From positions 1 through 64,000 of the forward strand of contig NZ_JAVJSQ010000014.1 of the NCBI RefSeq assembly GCF_040219335.1: DNA of 64,000 bases. The letters are read 5' to 3'. The notes beneath the pieces are model-generated. The model was not told the origin of the DNA, ran no database searches, and was given only the letters and a program-made list of their open reading frames with translations. Of the stretch, positions 35,917 to 44,776 are shown piece after piece (the first letter of the stretch is position 1; each line of letters opens with the position of its first letter). The translations under genes were made by a program, and so were the position numbers. This DNA is from Gimesia sp. (GTDB lineage Bacteria > Planctomycetota > Planctomycetia > Planctomycetales > Planctomycetaceae).

Positions 35917-36073
35917 GTAAACCGATACGATTCAACGTAACGTCTGTTCCCTGTACGATTTGCAGAAGATTACCGTTTTTTGCTTTATATCCATCAACAT
36001 TTGTACGGAATTCGTATAAAACCGGAATAGGCACCAGTTTTGACCAAATTCTATTTAACCTTCGAGGAATAAT

Positions 36074-38386
36074 ATGCTTTCGATTTCCCGCTTTAGCCTG
36101 CTACTCTGTCTGCTGATGATTACCGTTGGCTGTCAGAAAGGCTCCGAATCAGGCAGTGAAAATCAATCCGCCGACAGCAGCCCCGCGGAAACCGCTTCCA
36201 AAGATGCCGAGATGCCTGAAGCCGACAAGACCGCGAAAGCGGATGATAAATCTGCTGAAGAAAAAGAGAAAGAAAACCCCGAAGCGTTCAAAATGCCGGA
36301 AACGGTTGAAGGCAACTGGATTCTGGTCCTGCCTCAGCAGCAGCAGTTGATGCCACTCTACCTGTTGCGCGTCATGACCGAAGTGAAATCCGCCGAGGGA
36401 GATCAGAAAGAAAAATCCGATTTTCAGGGTGTCAAAATCGTCTCTCAGGGTCCGAATGTAGCCCCCGCCAAAATCGTCTCCGCAAAGACGACAGATCAGA
36501 CCGTCACATTTGTGGAAAGCCTGTTGGATGATAAAGGCAAGGAATTCATTCAGCTCAGCTTCGAGGGATCACTGAATAAAGAACGTGGCGCGATCTACGG
36601 CAATATCAGTTTCAACAATGATAACTGCATTCCCGCCCTGATGCTCTTCACCATTGAAAAGGATCTCTCCAAGATCAAAGAGCCGATGCCTTCTCCCGGT
36701 GCCCAGGAACTGATCAAGGCCATGCAGTCCCCTGATCCATTCAAACCGCTGAATGAATTCACCGAGAAAATGCAGATGTTCCCGCTGGCTCTGGATGCAT
36801 TTCCTCCCCTGCTGGCCTTCGCTTTGAGCAGTGATAAAGATACCAAAACCATCGAAGATATTATTAAACGCTATACCGAAACCTCTGCTCTCTGGGGTAA
36901 ACGGATGGAGGCCAGCACCCTGGTCCGGATCACATCCATGCTGGCACGGACTGATAACAACAGCGGCATGGCCACGAAATATATGGATCAGTTCAACAAG
37001 CTGGTCGAAGAAGGCGTCAAACCACTCAGCAGCTGGGATCAGGAAATGGCGCTGGCTAAGGCTCGTGTCGGACTGAAATCCAAAGATCCGGAAAAAATTA
37101 AAGCAGCCGGTGCACTTCTGGAATCTGAAGCGAAAAAATATCCTCACGATCGAGAGTTGATTACTGAACTGGTCAGCTACGAAAAAGAACATGGCAGCAT
37201 TGACAAAGCCATCGAGCACCTGGGAATCCTGGCCAGCTCTCCCCTTTCCGGTCGTGAACGTCAGATGATTGCTGCTTCCAAGCAAAGCCCCCAGACGGTC
37301 AAATTCGATGATCCGCGGGAGAGTCTGACCGAACTCTGGAAAAAGAAGCACGGCTCCACCGAGGGGCTGGACAAATACCTGGCCGAATCTTTTAAACGCT
37401 TCCTCGACAGTTTCGTATCTAAAGAAGCGAAGGAAGTCGACCTCAAAAAAGGAAATCGGACTTCGCTGATTGAATTATTCACCGGTGCTTCCTGCCCACC
37501 CTGTGTGGCAGCAGACCTGGCCACCGGAGTTGTTGAGTCTTCATTCCCCGCTTCGAAAGTCATCGTACTGCGCTATCATCAGCACATTCCGGCACCGGAT
37601 CCGCTGACCAACTCAGACTCGGAAGCACGGTTCTTTTACTACAATCACCGTGGCACCCCTTCGATCAATCTGAACGGTCAACAGGTCTTCGGAGCAGCCG
37701 GCGGAGTGGAAGAAGTCGAATCTTCCTATGATTCACTGGTCGAAGCGTTGATTCCAGAACTCTCAGCAGACACTGAAGTCAAAATCGAACTCTCTGCCGC
37801 TGCGAAAGATGGCAAGCTGGAACTGGAAGCCAATGTCAGCGGAACAGATAAGATTAAAGAACCGCTGCACCTTGTCGCCGTACTGGCCGAAGACGAACTT
37901 CACTATGAAGCTCCGAACGGCATCAACCTGCATGAAATGATCGTTCGGTCGATGCTGGGTGAACCAACGGGTGTCGCTGCCAAAGATGGCAAACTGAGCC
38001 TGACCAAAACCCTGGACCTGGACGAATTCAAAGGTCGTATCAGCGATTACCTCTCCGCCTTTGAGGAAAAATCCGGTGCAAACTTCACCGGTGTCCCACT
38101 GGCTCTGGAAAAACTGCACTTCGTGGTATTCGTGCAGGGCGAACTCTCGAAAGACGTCTTCCAGGTTGCTTCGGTTCCTGTAAGTGGTAAGCTCACTTAC
38201 AAATCGGAACTCGCCGAACCTGCCAAAGAGAAACCCGCTCCCGCGAAAGAAAAACCTGCCAAGGAAGCAAAACCTCCGGTGAAAGCTGATAAACCTGAAG
38301 ACAAAACCGCGGCCAAACCAGAGGATAAAAAACCGGAAACCTCTAAGCCGGAACCGAAGAAAGAAGCCGCTGAATCTGACAAATAG
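36074..38386 (+). CDS. Large lipoprotein with an embedded thioredoxin-like CPPC domain
   Basis: This 770-residue protein has a lipobox (LLLCLLMITVGC) with the lipid-modified Cys at residue 22. A Lys/Glu/Ala-rich region and a helical domain of about 350 residues follow. Then comes a thioredoxin-like domain with LFTGASCPPCVAADL (Cys pair at about 474 and 477) and the matching cis-Pro loop RGTPSINLNGQ near 530. The C-terminus is a long Lys-Pro-Glu-rich tail with repeated PAKEKPA-type units. A periplasmic thiol-disulfide role is likely, but the partner is unknown. It is followed by a strong terminator. Confidence 0.7.
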   Translation: MLSISRFSLLLCLLMITVGCQKGSESGSENQSADSSPAETASKDAEMPEADKTAKADDKSAEEKEKENPEAFKMPETVEGNWILVLPQQQQLMPLYLLRVMTEVKSAEGDQKEKSDFQGVKIVSQGPNVAPAKIVSAKTTDQTVTFVESLLDDKGKEFIQLSFEGSLNKERGAIYGNISFNNDNCIPALMLFTIEKDLSKIKEPMPSPGAQELIKAMQSPDPFKPLNEFTEKMQMFPLALDAFPPLLAFALSSDKDTKTIEDIIKRYTETSALWGKRMEASTLVRITSMLARTDNNSGMATKYMDQFNKLVEEGVKPLSSWDQEMALAKARVGLKSKDPEKIKAAGALLESEAKKYPHDRELITELVSYEKEHGSIDKAIEHLGILASSPLSGRERQMIAASKQSPQTVKFDDPRESLTELWKKKHGSTEGLDKYLAESFKRFLDSFVSKEAKEVDLKKGNRTSLIELFTGASCPPCVAADLATGVVESSFPASKVIVLRYHQHIPAPDPLTNSDSEARFFYYNHRGTPSINLNGQQVFGAAGGVEEVESSYDSLVEALIPELSADTEVKIELSAAAKDGKLELEANVSGTDKIKEPLHLVAVLAEDELHYEAPNGINLHEMIVRSMLGEPTGVAAKDGKLSLTKTLDLDEFKGRISDYLSAFEEKSGANFTGVPLALEKLHFVVFVQGELSKDVFQVASVPVSGKLTYKSELAEPAKEKPAPAKEKPAKEAKPPVKADKPEDKTAAKPEDKKPETSKPEPKKEAAESDK

Positions 38387-38412
38387 TTTTCAGCCTGAGC
38401 TGTAAAAATAAC

Positions 38413-38445
38413 AAAACAGGGCATGGATCATCCATGCCCTGTTTT
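38413..38445. terminator. Bidirectional terminator between convergent genes
   Basis: The 15-base perfect stem AAAACAGGGCATGGA / TCCATGCCCTGTTTT has a 3-base loop and A and T tracts at the two sides. It can end transcription from both the lipoprotein gene (plus) and the coiled-coil gene (minus). Confidence 0.9.
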
Positions 38446-38475
38446 AGTTCAAGCCACTTTCAGCCAGGAGACTGT

Positions 38476-39729
38476 TCACTCGTTGTCGGTCGGAGGGGTG
38501 GGGACCAGTTTTTCGATCTCACCATCCTGACCTTTGACTTCTTCACCAAACAGGGCATTCCCGTCAAGCGTTGTCAGCTTAGTCGTGCGAGCCGGAGCAG
38601 GCTCACGACGAATCTGACGGAACCGGGTCGTGGCTTTGCCCATGCGGGTATCTCGCTGATCCATGATCACGCGGGCTGCTTCCCGAACTTCGGCATCGCT
38701 CAGTCGCTTCAGGTTACCCAACTCGGCCAGCGGTTCCAGGATGCGGGTCGCTTTCGATACAGTGCTCTCCATCAGGATAATGTCGAGCAATTCGCGTCGC
38801 ATTCCCTGCATGGAAGCAATCTGTTCTTTCACGCTGTCCTGCAGCTCTCCCAGAACTTCCAGCGTTTCAGCAGCTTCGACCACGCGATCCGTTTCAGCCA
38901 GCAGTTTCGTTTGAATATCCATCAACGATTTCAAGTTGGTGTCAGCCTCTGTCAGTTTCAGATTCTCATCAGTCAGTGTCTGCTGCAGCGAGATCATCTG
39001 CTCAGCGTGCTTCTGAGCGGCTGCCAGCGGTTCTGACTGGGAAATCAGGCTCTGCTGCAGGTCAATCATCTTCTGGCTGTTGGTGCGGGCAACTTCCAAC
39101 TGCTCTGACTGATCAACAATCTGCTGCTTGAAATTCAGAAACTCACTAAAGGCTGTCTGAGCATCTTTGATGCCTGTGGACTGGTTAGCAGCCAGCTTCT
39201 GCAGCTTGATCACTTCATCCAGTGTCGACTGGGTCTGTTTGACCTGCTGCTTCTGTGAGGCCAGGCGATCCTGCATCGCCAGCATATCATCCAGCGCGGT
39301 ACGGGCTTTGGTGGTTAAGCCTTCCTGCTGGAGAACCTGTTTCTGAAACTGATCGATCTTTTGGATGGAAGCGAGTGCCTCTTCGGTCTGCTCAGCTTCT
39401 TTTTCCAGTAAGATTCGAAGATCGCGAATCTCTGCCACAGCTACTTTGGCTTCGGAGAGCTGTTTGGCCTGCGAATTGAGTACGGTCAACAGATTGTTGA
39501 CCTGCCAGGCACTGGTTTTGGCACCAACCAGTTTATCCATATCCTGTTGGACTGACACCAACTCCGACTGCAACTGACCGATCTGACTCAGCATCGGCCG
39601 TGCTACTACAAAATACATACTAAGAAGACCAGCGGCCACTCCAACAAGCATCATTGCCCAGGTGTTCTGGATTGTCGAAAGGCGTGCGTTGGTATCTAAA
39701 CGATATTGTCTTTCCCCTGAAGTCTTCAA
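38476..39729 (-). CDS. Membrane-anchored coiled-coil protein with eight 24-residue repeats
   Basis: This 417-residue protein has one membrane helix near the N-terminus (MMLVGVAAGLLSMYFVVA, residues 26-43) and a long helical region behind it. Residues about 120-311 hold eight consecutive repeats, each exactly 24 residues, with a hydrophobic residue and Gln (or Lys) at positions 9-10 and a small residue at 22-23, for example TALDDMLAMQDRLAS and STLDEVIKLQKLAAN. A region rich in Ala/Glu/Arg and a Pro-rich tail follow. No known domain is recognised. The helix probably anchors the coil in the periplasm or cytoplasm. It lies opposite the lipoprotein gene across the shared terminator. Confidence 0.7.
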   Translation of the reverse strand: MKTSGERQYRLDTNARLSTIQNTWAMMLVGVAAGLLSMYFVVARPMLSQIGQLQSELVSVQQDMDKLVGAKTSAWQVNNLLTVLNSQAKQLSEAKVAVAEIRDLRILLEKEAEQTEEALASIQKIDQFQKQVLQQEGLTTKARTALDDMLAMQDRLASQKQQVKQTQSTLDEVIKLQKLAANQSTGIKDAQTAFSEFLNFKQQIVDQSEQLEVARTNSQKMIDLQQSLISQSEPLAAAQKHAEQMISLQQTLTDENLKLTEADTNLKSLMDIQTKLLAETDRVVEAAETLEVLGELQDSVKEQIASMQGMRRELLDIILMESTVSKATRILEPLAELGNLKRLSDAEVREAARVIMDQRDTRMGKATTRFRQIRREPAPARTTKLTTLDGNALFGEEVKGQDGEIEKLVPTPPTDNE

Positions 39730-40034
39730 GGCTCTATCTCCCAGCGTGATGATTTAACTCGGACGTAAAATTGGCACATCCTGTAGGTTTTGACCATGCA
39801 TCCTTGCAAAACCATTACTGCTGTACTACCTAATATCGCCATTTTGACATTTGAAGTTTCTTCATTCTTGCCCAAAACCCCAAACAATTCCAAAAATTCT
39901 GCTTGCTCGAATCACGTTCCTGACCTATGCCTGTCACCTGATTTTTCTCTCAACCCGTTTGACAGCAATGACAATCGCGGTGCCAACATGATAAAGTGTG
40001 TGCTGGCTTTCATTTGAGATACGAGGATATAAGC
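39730..40034. other. Divergent intergenic region
   Basis: Roughly 305 bases between the coiled-coil gene and the acetyltransferase. No gene or convincing promoter pair was found, only isolated TTGACA hexamers without a partner -10. Confidence 0.4.
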
Positions 40035-40496
40035 ATGCTGGAAATTCAAATCGATTATGCCACTCTGGAAGACTGCGAAATCATTACGCATTTTAATCTT
40101 GAGCTGGCGCGGGAAACGGAATCAAAAAATCTGGATCAGGAACTGGTACGCACAGGCGTGGTGGAGTCACTTGGTGATTCGCGCGGTTGTCAGTATTTTG
40201 TGGCCCGCCATCAGGATACCGTGGTCGGCCAGATCATGTTCACCCGCGAATGGAGTGACTGGCGTAACGGAGAATTCTGGTGGTTCCAGAGCGTGTATGT
40301 CGATCCGGCATACCGCCGACAGGGAGTTTTCAAACAGCTGTCCGATCACGTGGAAAAACTGGCTCGCTCCAATCCCGATGTCGTCGGCCTGCGTCTCTAT
40401 GTAGAAAAAGAAAACGACCGTGCACAGTCTACCTACCATCAGTTGGGGTTTGGCTTTCCCGGCTACCAGGTGATGGAAAAGATGCTCGATCGTTGA
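40035..40496 (+). CDS. GNAT-family N-acetyltransferase
   Basis: This is a 153-residue cytoplasmic enzyme of the GNAT fold. The acetyl-CoA motif is SVYVDPAYRRQGVFKQLSDH (R-x-x-G-x type pattern) at about 92-111, preceded by the beta strand VVGQIMFTREW and followed by GLRLYVEKENDRAQSTY, the usual strand and helix after motif A. The acceptor substrate is unknown. ATG at 40035 follows GAGG at about 9 bases. An in-frame ATG about 13 codons upstream is not supported by a ribosome site. Confidence 0.85.
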   Translation: MLEIQIDYATLEDCEIITHFNLELARETESKNLDQELVRTGVVESLGDSRGCQYFVARHQDTVVGQIMFTREWSDWRNGEFWWFQSVYVDPAYRRQGVFKQLSDHVEKLARSNPDVVGLRLYVEKENDRAQSTYHQLGFGFPGYQVMEKMLDR

Positions 40497-40586
40497 CGGA
40501 AGGCCTCCAGACGACCAAAATCAAATCTGGATCTCCGCCTGCGCCACGGCTCCCGTTAATGAATCACTACTCCAGGAACAACATCC

Positions 40587-41309
40587 ATGTCACAATCTGA
40601 ATCAAGTGAAATCCTGCTCCCCAAACTGACCCGCCGCGAATTCCGCGAGCGTATGCAGTCCGGCGAACTGAAAGCCTGCATCATCCCCGTGGCAGCCACA
40701 GAGCAGCATCTGGAACACCTGGCCATGGAGCATGACTGGAGAAGCGTCATGCTGGTCGCAACCGAGGCCGCTCGCCTGCTGGCACCAGAAGTTCTGGTAG
40801 CACCTTCCATGAATATTGGAATCAGCGAACACCACATGCGACACCCCGGCACATTATCCGCACTGCCCGGCAGTTGGCTGAGCGTGCTGTTTGACACCAT
40901 TCGCAGTATGCACCATGCGGGCTTTAATAACATCCTGGTGCTCAACGGCCATGGTGGAAACATTGCCCCCTGCCTGGGAATGTGGGGACAGTTCCAGCAG
41001 CGGCTGGAAATCAATCTGCATTTCGAGTCCTACTGGAATCTACTCCCGGAAGAGGTCGCCCTGGCGAATCTGAAGACAGAGCGCTGGCCCGGTCATGCCC
41101 AGGAATTCGAAACGGCATTTGCCATGGCAGCGTTTCCGGAAAACGTCCGGCACGACGCGATGCAGGATCAGGAAGACAAAGAACCCCTGGAAGCCACTGC
41201 AGAAGCGGGGCAGAAGATGATCGACGAGATCGTCAAACAGGTCGCCGGATACGTCTCAGGCATGATCGATGGCAGCAATACGGTAGAAATCCCCCCGTTT
41301 CATCCTTGA
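40587..41309 (+). CDS. Creatininase-family amidohydrolase
   Basis: This 240-residue protein has the creatininase fold. Metal-ligand stretches are PVAATEQHLEHLAMEHDW (Glu, His, Asp), LVLNGHGGNIAPC (His-Gly-Gly-Asn) and later GHAQEFETAFAMA (Glu). Such enzymes open cyclic amides such as creatinine, or act on formamides in cofactor synthesis (the MftE/FAPy type). The substrate here is not evident. ATG follows CAGGAA at about 9-10 bases. It ends 29 bases before the convergent prenyltransferase-repeat gene. Confidence 0.85.
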   Translation: MSQSESSEILLPKLTRREFRERMQSGELKACIIPVAATEQHLEHLAMEHDWRSVMLVATEAARLLAPEVLVAPSMNIGISEHHMRHPGTLSALPGSWLSVLFDTIRSMHHAGFNNILVLNGHGGNIAPCLGMWGQFQQRLEINLHFESYWNLLPEEVALANLKTERWPGHAQEFETAFAMAAFPENVRHDAMQDQEDKEPLEATAEAGQKMIDEIVKQVAGYVSGMIDGSNTVEIPPFHP

Positions 41310-41338
41310 GCATGAAACGGAGAGAGCCGCTTGAGCCA

Positions 41339-42469
41339 TTATTTCGCGGGCTGACAGTAACTCAACGCCAGCAACGCATATGCGGTTGCCAGATTGGGAT
41401 CTGATTCATACCAGCGTTTCTGGGTGTTGGTCCAGCTGCCGTTTTCGTTTTGCAGTTCAGCCAGTTGATTGACCAGTTCGGCCCGCCAGTTGTGGGCCGT
41501 TCCCTTTTCATCTTTAAATTCATCGACCTGCATTGCATCCAGTGCTTTCGCAAAAGTATGGAAGTAGTAATACAGGCCCATCAGCCCCATGCCGGGATTT
41601 TCCTTCAACGTATAATGACGTCGGATCCACTCAGTAGCGGCTTTAACCCGCTTATCCTTCTCATCAACGCCGGCAAAAATCATGCTTTTCAGACCTGCAT
41701 AGGTCATGCTGCCATAAGAACGCAGTCCGCCATCCGGGGTTTGCCCTGCCTGCGAAGTTCCCCCCGCCGCTGGCGTGTAATAGAAACCGCCGTCGTTGAC
41801 TTTCGAAGCAAAGGGCGTCGTATTAAATTCTGATTCCAGGTTCTGAGTTCGCGATACGAACACGAGTGCCTTCTGAATCGCAGGGTCGTCTGATTTCACT
41901 CCAGCTTTCCGCAGCGCTTCGATCAGAAACTGGGTATTGGAAAGGTCAGGACGCTGATGTCCGCCGTAGCCGGCACCACCATAAAAAGTGTCGGAAGACT
42001 CGATTCCTTCCCCTTTGTCCCACTGCAGCCCTCGGAGAAACTTCTCTGCATTCTTGATGGTCTGATCATAACGACCATCTTTATTGGCTGCATGCAGCGC
42101 CATGATCGAGATACAGGTTTCATAGTTACGGTGATTACTTTTCGAGTAGTAAATCCCGCCATCTTTCTGAATGTAACCTTCCAGTCGCTTCAGGGCTTTC
42201 GCCACAACGGGGTCGCTGGCAGGCACACCACTTTCCAGCAAGGCGGTCGTGACCAGTGCACTGATACCGGGCACGGTTTCAGTCGTCCACAGACCGTCTT
42301 CCAGCTGGCTGTTTTTTAAATAATTGATGCCGGATTTCTGGATCTTTTGCAACTTCTCTGCATCGACTGATTTAGCCGGTGCATCGGCAGCAATACCTAC
42401 TGAAGCCAGCGCAGCCCAGGCCACTGCACAGATTCCGACAAAACTCAAAACTCGTCTGTTCGATAACAT
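41339..42469 (-). CDS. Secreted prenyltransferase/squalene-oxidase repeat protein
   Basis: This 376-residue protein has a signal peptide ([20 protein letters not shown], cut near IA-ADAP). The rest is an alpha-alpha toroid with repeated patterns ending in W or Y, for example [39 protein letters not shown] and [14 protein letters not shown]-type turns. It looks like squalene-cyclase-type repeats but lacks the DXDD acid motif of hopene cyclases, so it is not a hopanoid cyclase. A scaffold or binding role is more likely. ATG at 42469 follows AGGAG. A promoter lies about 175 bases upstream. Confidence 0.75.
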   Translation of the reverse strand: MLSNRRVLSFVGICAVAWAALASVGIAADAPAKSVDAEKLQKIQKSGINYLKNSQLEDGLWTTETVPGISALVTTALLESGVPASDPVVAKALKRLEGYIQKDGGIYYSKSNHRNYETCISIMALHAANKDGRYDQTIKNAEKFLRGLQWDKGEGIESSDTFYGGAGYGGHQRPDLSNTQFLIEALRKAGVKSDDPAIQKALVFVSRTQNLESEFNTTPFASKVNDGGFYYTPAAGGTSQAGQTPDGGLRSYGSMTYAGLKSMIFAGVDEKDKRVKAATEWIRRHYTLKENPGMGLMGLYYYFHTFAKALDAMQVDEFKDEKGTAHNWRAELVNQLAELQNENGSWTNTQKRWYESDPNLATAYALLALSYCQPAK

Positions 42470-42643
42470 CAACAGCTCCTCACTCTCGTTTTTTTCAAGG
42501 ATATCACTCAAATATCAGCAGCATCCCTGCATTCCGGATTTCAGACGGAACTAAAAGAGAACTCAGCTCTGTGACGCCCGGGACAGAGCCTGCACCTTAA
42601 GACAGGAAAAACACTACGATGGAGTACCAGAGGGTACATCCTG

Positions 42644-42672
42644 ATTATATCCGTCCCCCATTCAGATGGAAA
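42644..42672 (-). promoter_or_regulatory. Promoter for the prenyltransferase-repeat gene
   Basis: On the minus strand, TTTCCA at 42667-42672 and TATAAT at 42644-42649 are 17 bases apart. This leaves an upstream leader of about 170 bases. Confidence 0.4.
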
Positions 42673-42711
42673 ATGACGATTTCCGGTTTTCATAAAAATT
42701 TGTCAGCGTCA

Positions 42712-42741
42712 TGGATAACCGTACCCTGTTTCCTCTATAAT
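42712..42741 (+). promoter_or_regulatory. Promoter for the RDD membrane operon
   Basis: TGGATA at 42712-42717 and a perfect TATAAT at 42736-42741 are separated by 18 bases. They lie about 70 bases before the RDD start. Confidence 0.45.
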
Positions 42742-42813
42742 CAGCTGTGTAATTCCTGAATGCAGGGATTTCTGGCTTCAATTCATTCTCCGGACTGACT
42801 CAGTACTTCACTC

Positions 42814-43707
42814 ATGGCGACAGCAACTTCAGAACTGGACCAGGCACAGACCTCGGCCGTCTATCAGAAAGAGGTCTATTCTAATCAGCCTCGAAAACTG
42901 AGCCTGGATATGCAGATTGAAATCCCAGAGAATGTCATTCTGACCTACCAGCTGGCAGGGCCGGCACAACGCTATCTGGCCTATCTGATTGATCTCATCA
43001 TCCGCATGGTTGTCATGATTGGATTACTGATGTTCGTCATGCCGATGATGAGTCTCGTATTACCCGGAACCGCCCTCGGCCTGTTCCTGGTTCTGATGTT
43101 CCTCAATACCTGGGGGTACTACACGATCTCGGAAGGATTTTTTAAAGGACAATCCATCGGGAAATACTTTTGCGGCATCCGCGTGATCCGTGAAGGAGGC
43201 TACCCGATTACCTTCTGGCCCGCCGTACTGAGAAACCTCGTGCGAAGTGCCGATGCGATTATGTTCTATGGAATCGGCATCACCTCCATGCTGCTGACAC
43301 GTCGCTTCCAGAGACTCGGAGATCTGGCTGCCGGCACGGTCGTAATTCAGGAGCGTTCGCTGAAACTCCCCCGGAAACCTGTGATCCTGGATAAAATCAA
43401 ACCCCTCGACAAAAATGAAATCGGCAGCTTCCTTCCGCGAGACGAAGTCTTGTCGCTGATCGACGAATTTATCGGACGCCGTCATGTTTTGACCTATGAA
43501 CGGGGGCATACCCTGGCAGCAATTCTGGCACAAAATCTGGCCGATCGACTGCACTATTCCGGGGACCCGAAAAAAGTGACTCACTACCCCATGGCATTTC
43601 TCGCAGCCGTCTATAAAACATTCAGCTTCAGTCAGGCCGAAGAAGAACAGGATGTGGTCTCCGAATACCTGAAACAGTCTGGCTTCGGGGAGTTCCACGA
43701 TGAATAA
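42814..43707 (+). CDS. RDD-family membrane protein
   Basis: This 297-residue protein has three or four membrane helices in the RDD pattern: RYLAYLIDLIIRMVVMIGLL, the Asp in the first helix being the family mark, then TISEGFFKGQSIGKYFCGIR and GDLAAGTVVIQERSL. A cytoplasmic region of about 110 residues follows. RDD proteins are often transport-like components with unknown substrates. It is the first gene of a tight operon; its end overlaps the next gene by 8 bases. No strong ribosome site is seen. Confidence 0.85.
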   Translation: MATATSELDQAQTSAVYQKEVYSNQPRKLSLDMQIEIPENVILTYQLAGPAQRYLAYLIDLIIRMVVMIGLLMFVMPMMSLVLPGTALGLFLVLMFLNTWGYYTISEGFFKGQSIGKYFCGIRVIREGGYPITFWPAVLRNLVRSADAIMFYGIGITSMLLTRRFQRLGDLAAGTVVIQERSLKLPRKPVILDKIKPLDKNEIGSFLPRDEVLSLIDEFIGRRHVLTYERGHTLAAILAQNLADRLHYSGDPKKVTHYPMAFLAAVYKTFSFSQAEEEQDVVSEYLKQSGFGEFHDE

Positions 43708-44776
43708 GCATAAGTTCATTCAGCAACGCAGACCCCAGTGGAAACGATTCGAAGAGTTTCTGTACGGCACCTCTCGTAAATCCCTGTCCAAACTGGAAGC
43801 GGAACAGATCACGGAATTTTCCCGGCTGCTTCGTGAAGTTTCTCACGATCTGGCCACCATTCGGTCTCGCGGCTGGGGACACGACCTGATCTCTTACCTG
43901 AACGATCTGGTCGCGCGCGGGCATAACCTGTTTTATGGCGCCCCGCCCAGCAATCTCTCCGTTTTTTATCGCTATGTGTCCCTCGAATTTCCCCGTCTGT
44001 TTCGCGCTAACATCGGCTACTTCCTGACAGCCTGTCTGTTGTTCTTTCTGCCGCTGGGGATCAGCTGGTACGTGGTGCAGAACAATCCCAGTCTCGCCTC
44101 GCGGGTCATCCCCGAAGAAATCATGTCCCGCTTCGACACGATGTATTCAGACCATGGCGAGTCTGATCCGGATAATGCGAGCGAGGATGATTCAGAGTCG
44201 GAATCAGAAGGGAGATCCAGCTTTGGAGATGAACGGGCAACGATGGCTGGTTTCTACATCAACAATAACGTGGGCATCGCACTGAAATGTTTCGCGTTGG
44301 GAATTCTGCTCGGCATCGGCACCGTTTATACCCTGCTGTTTAACGGGATTTTTCTGGGAGCCGTCTCCGGTTACGTCATCAGCCAGGGACATGGTGAGCG
44401 TTTCTTAAGCTTTGTAATCTCACACGGTTCTTTTGAACTGACGGCCATTGCCGTCGCGGGAGGCGCCGGACTGATGCTGGGAAATGCCCTGATTCATCCG
44501 GGCCAGAGAACGCGATTTCAATCGTTACAGGTTCGCGGACTGGAAGCAGTGCAAATCGCAGGCGGCGCAGCTGTCATGCTGGTGGTAGCGGCATTGATCG
44601 AAGCCTTCTGGTCTCCCTCTGATGTATCCCCCATGTTGAAGTACAGTGTCGGCAGTGTGCTCTGGTTGATTGTTTTTCTGTATCTCGCCTTTGCCGGACT
44701 CCAGTCTGATGAAACGGGTGAGACTGCAGCTCAACCAGGTCATTCTGAGAAACCAGGGGAGCTTCCATCGGCATGA
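43700..44776 (+). CDS. SpoIIM-like (stage II sporulation protein M family) membrane protein
   Basis: This 358-residue protein shows the SpoIIM/DUF95 pattern: a helical N-terminus (RPQWKRFEEFLYG), then ANIGYFLTACLLFFLPLGIS, NNVGIALKCFALGILLGIGT, and later GHGERFLSFVISHGSFELT. Five membrane helices are likely. An acidic Asp/Ser/Glu-rich insert sits at about 155-175. Homologues occur in non-spore-forming bacteria next to RDD genes, so sporulation is not implied. It overlaps its neighbours by 8 and 4 bases. Confidence 0.85.
   Translation: MNKHKFIQQRRPQWKRFEEFLYGTSRKSLSKLEAEQITEFSRLLREVSHDLATIRSRGWGHDLISYLNDLVARGHNLFYGAPPSNLSVFYRYVSLEFPRLFRANIGYFLTACLLFFLPLGISWYVVQNNPSLASRVIPEEIMSRFDTMYSDHGESDPDNASEDDSESESEGRSSFGDERATMAGFYINNNVGIALKCFALGILLGIGTVYTLLFNGIFLGAVSGYVISQGHGERFLSFVISHGSFELTAIAVAGGAGLMLGNALIHPGQRTRFQSLQVRGLEAVQIAGGAAVMLVVAALIEAFWSPSDVSPMLKYSVGSVLWLIVFLYLAFAGLQSDETGETAAQPGHSEKPGELPSA

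Larger units (their letters stand above)
42470..42813. other. Divergent intergenic region with facing promoters
   Basis: About 344 bases hold no gene but carry one promoter-like pair on each strand, reported separately. Confidence 0.5.

Noticed and set aside
39843-39848. TTGACA as a promoter for the acetyltransferase
   Set aside because: No -10 hexamer lies 16-19 bases downstream.
41339-42469. Calling the repeat protein a squalene-hopene cyclase
   Set aside because: It is too short (376 residues) and lacks the DXDD motif; it only shares the toroid repeats.
43700-44776. Evidence for sporulation from the SpoIIM-like gene
   Set aside because: The family is widespread in non-sporulating bacteria beside RDD genes, and no other sporulation gene is present.
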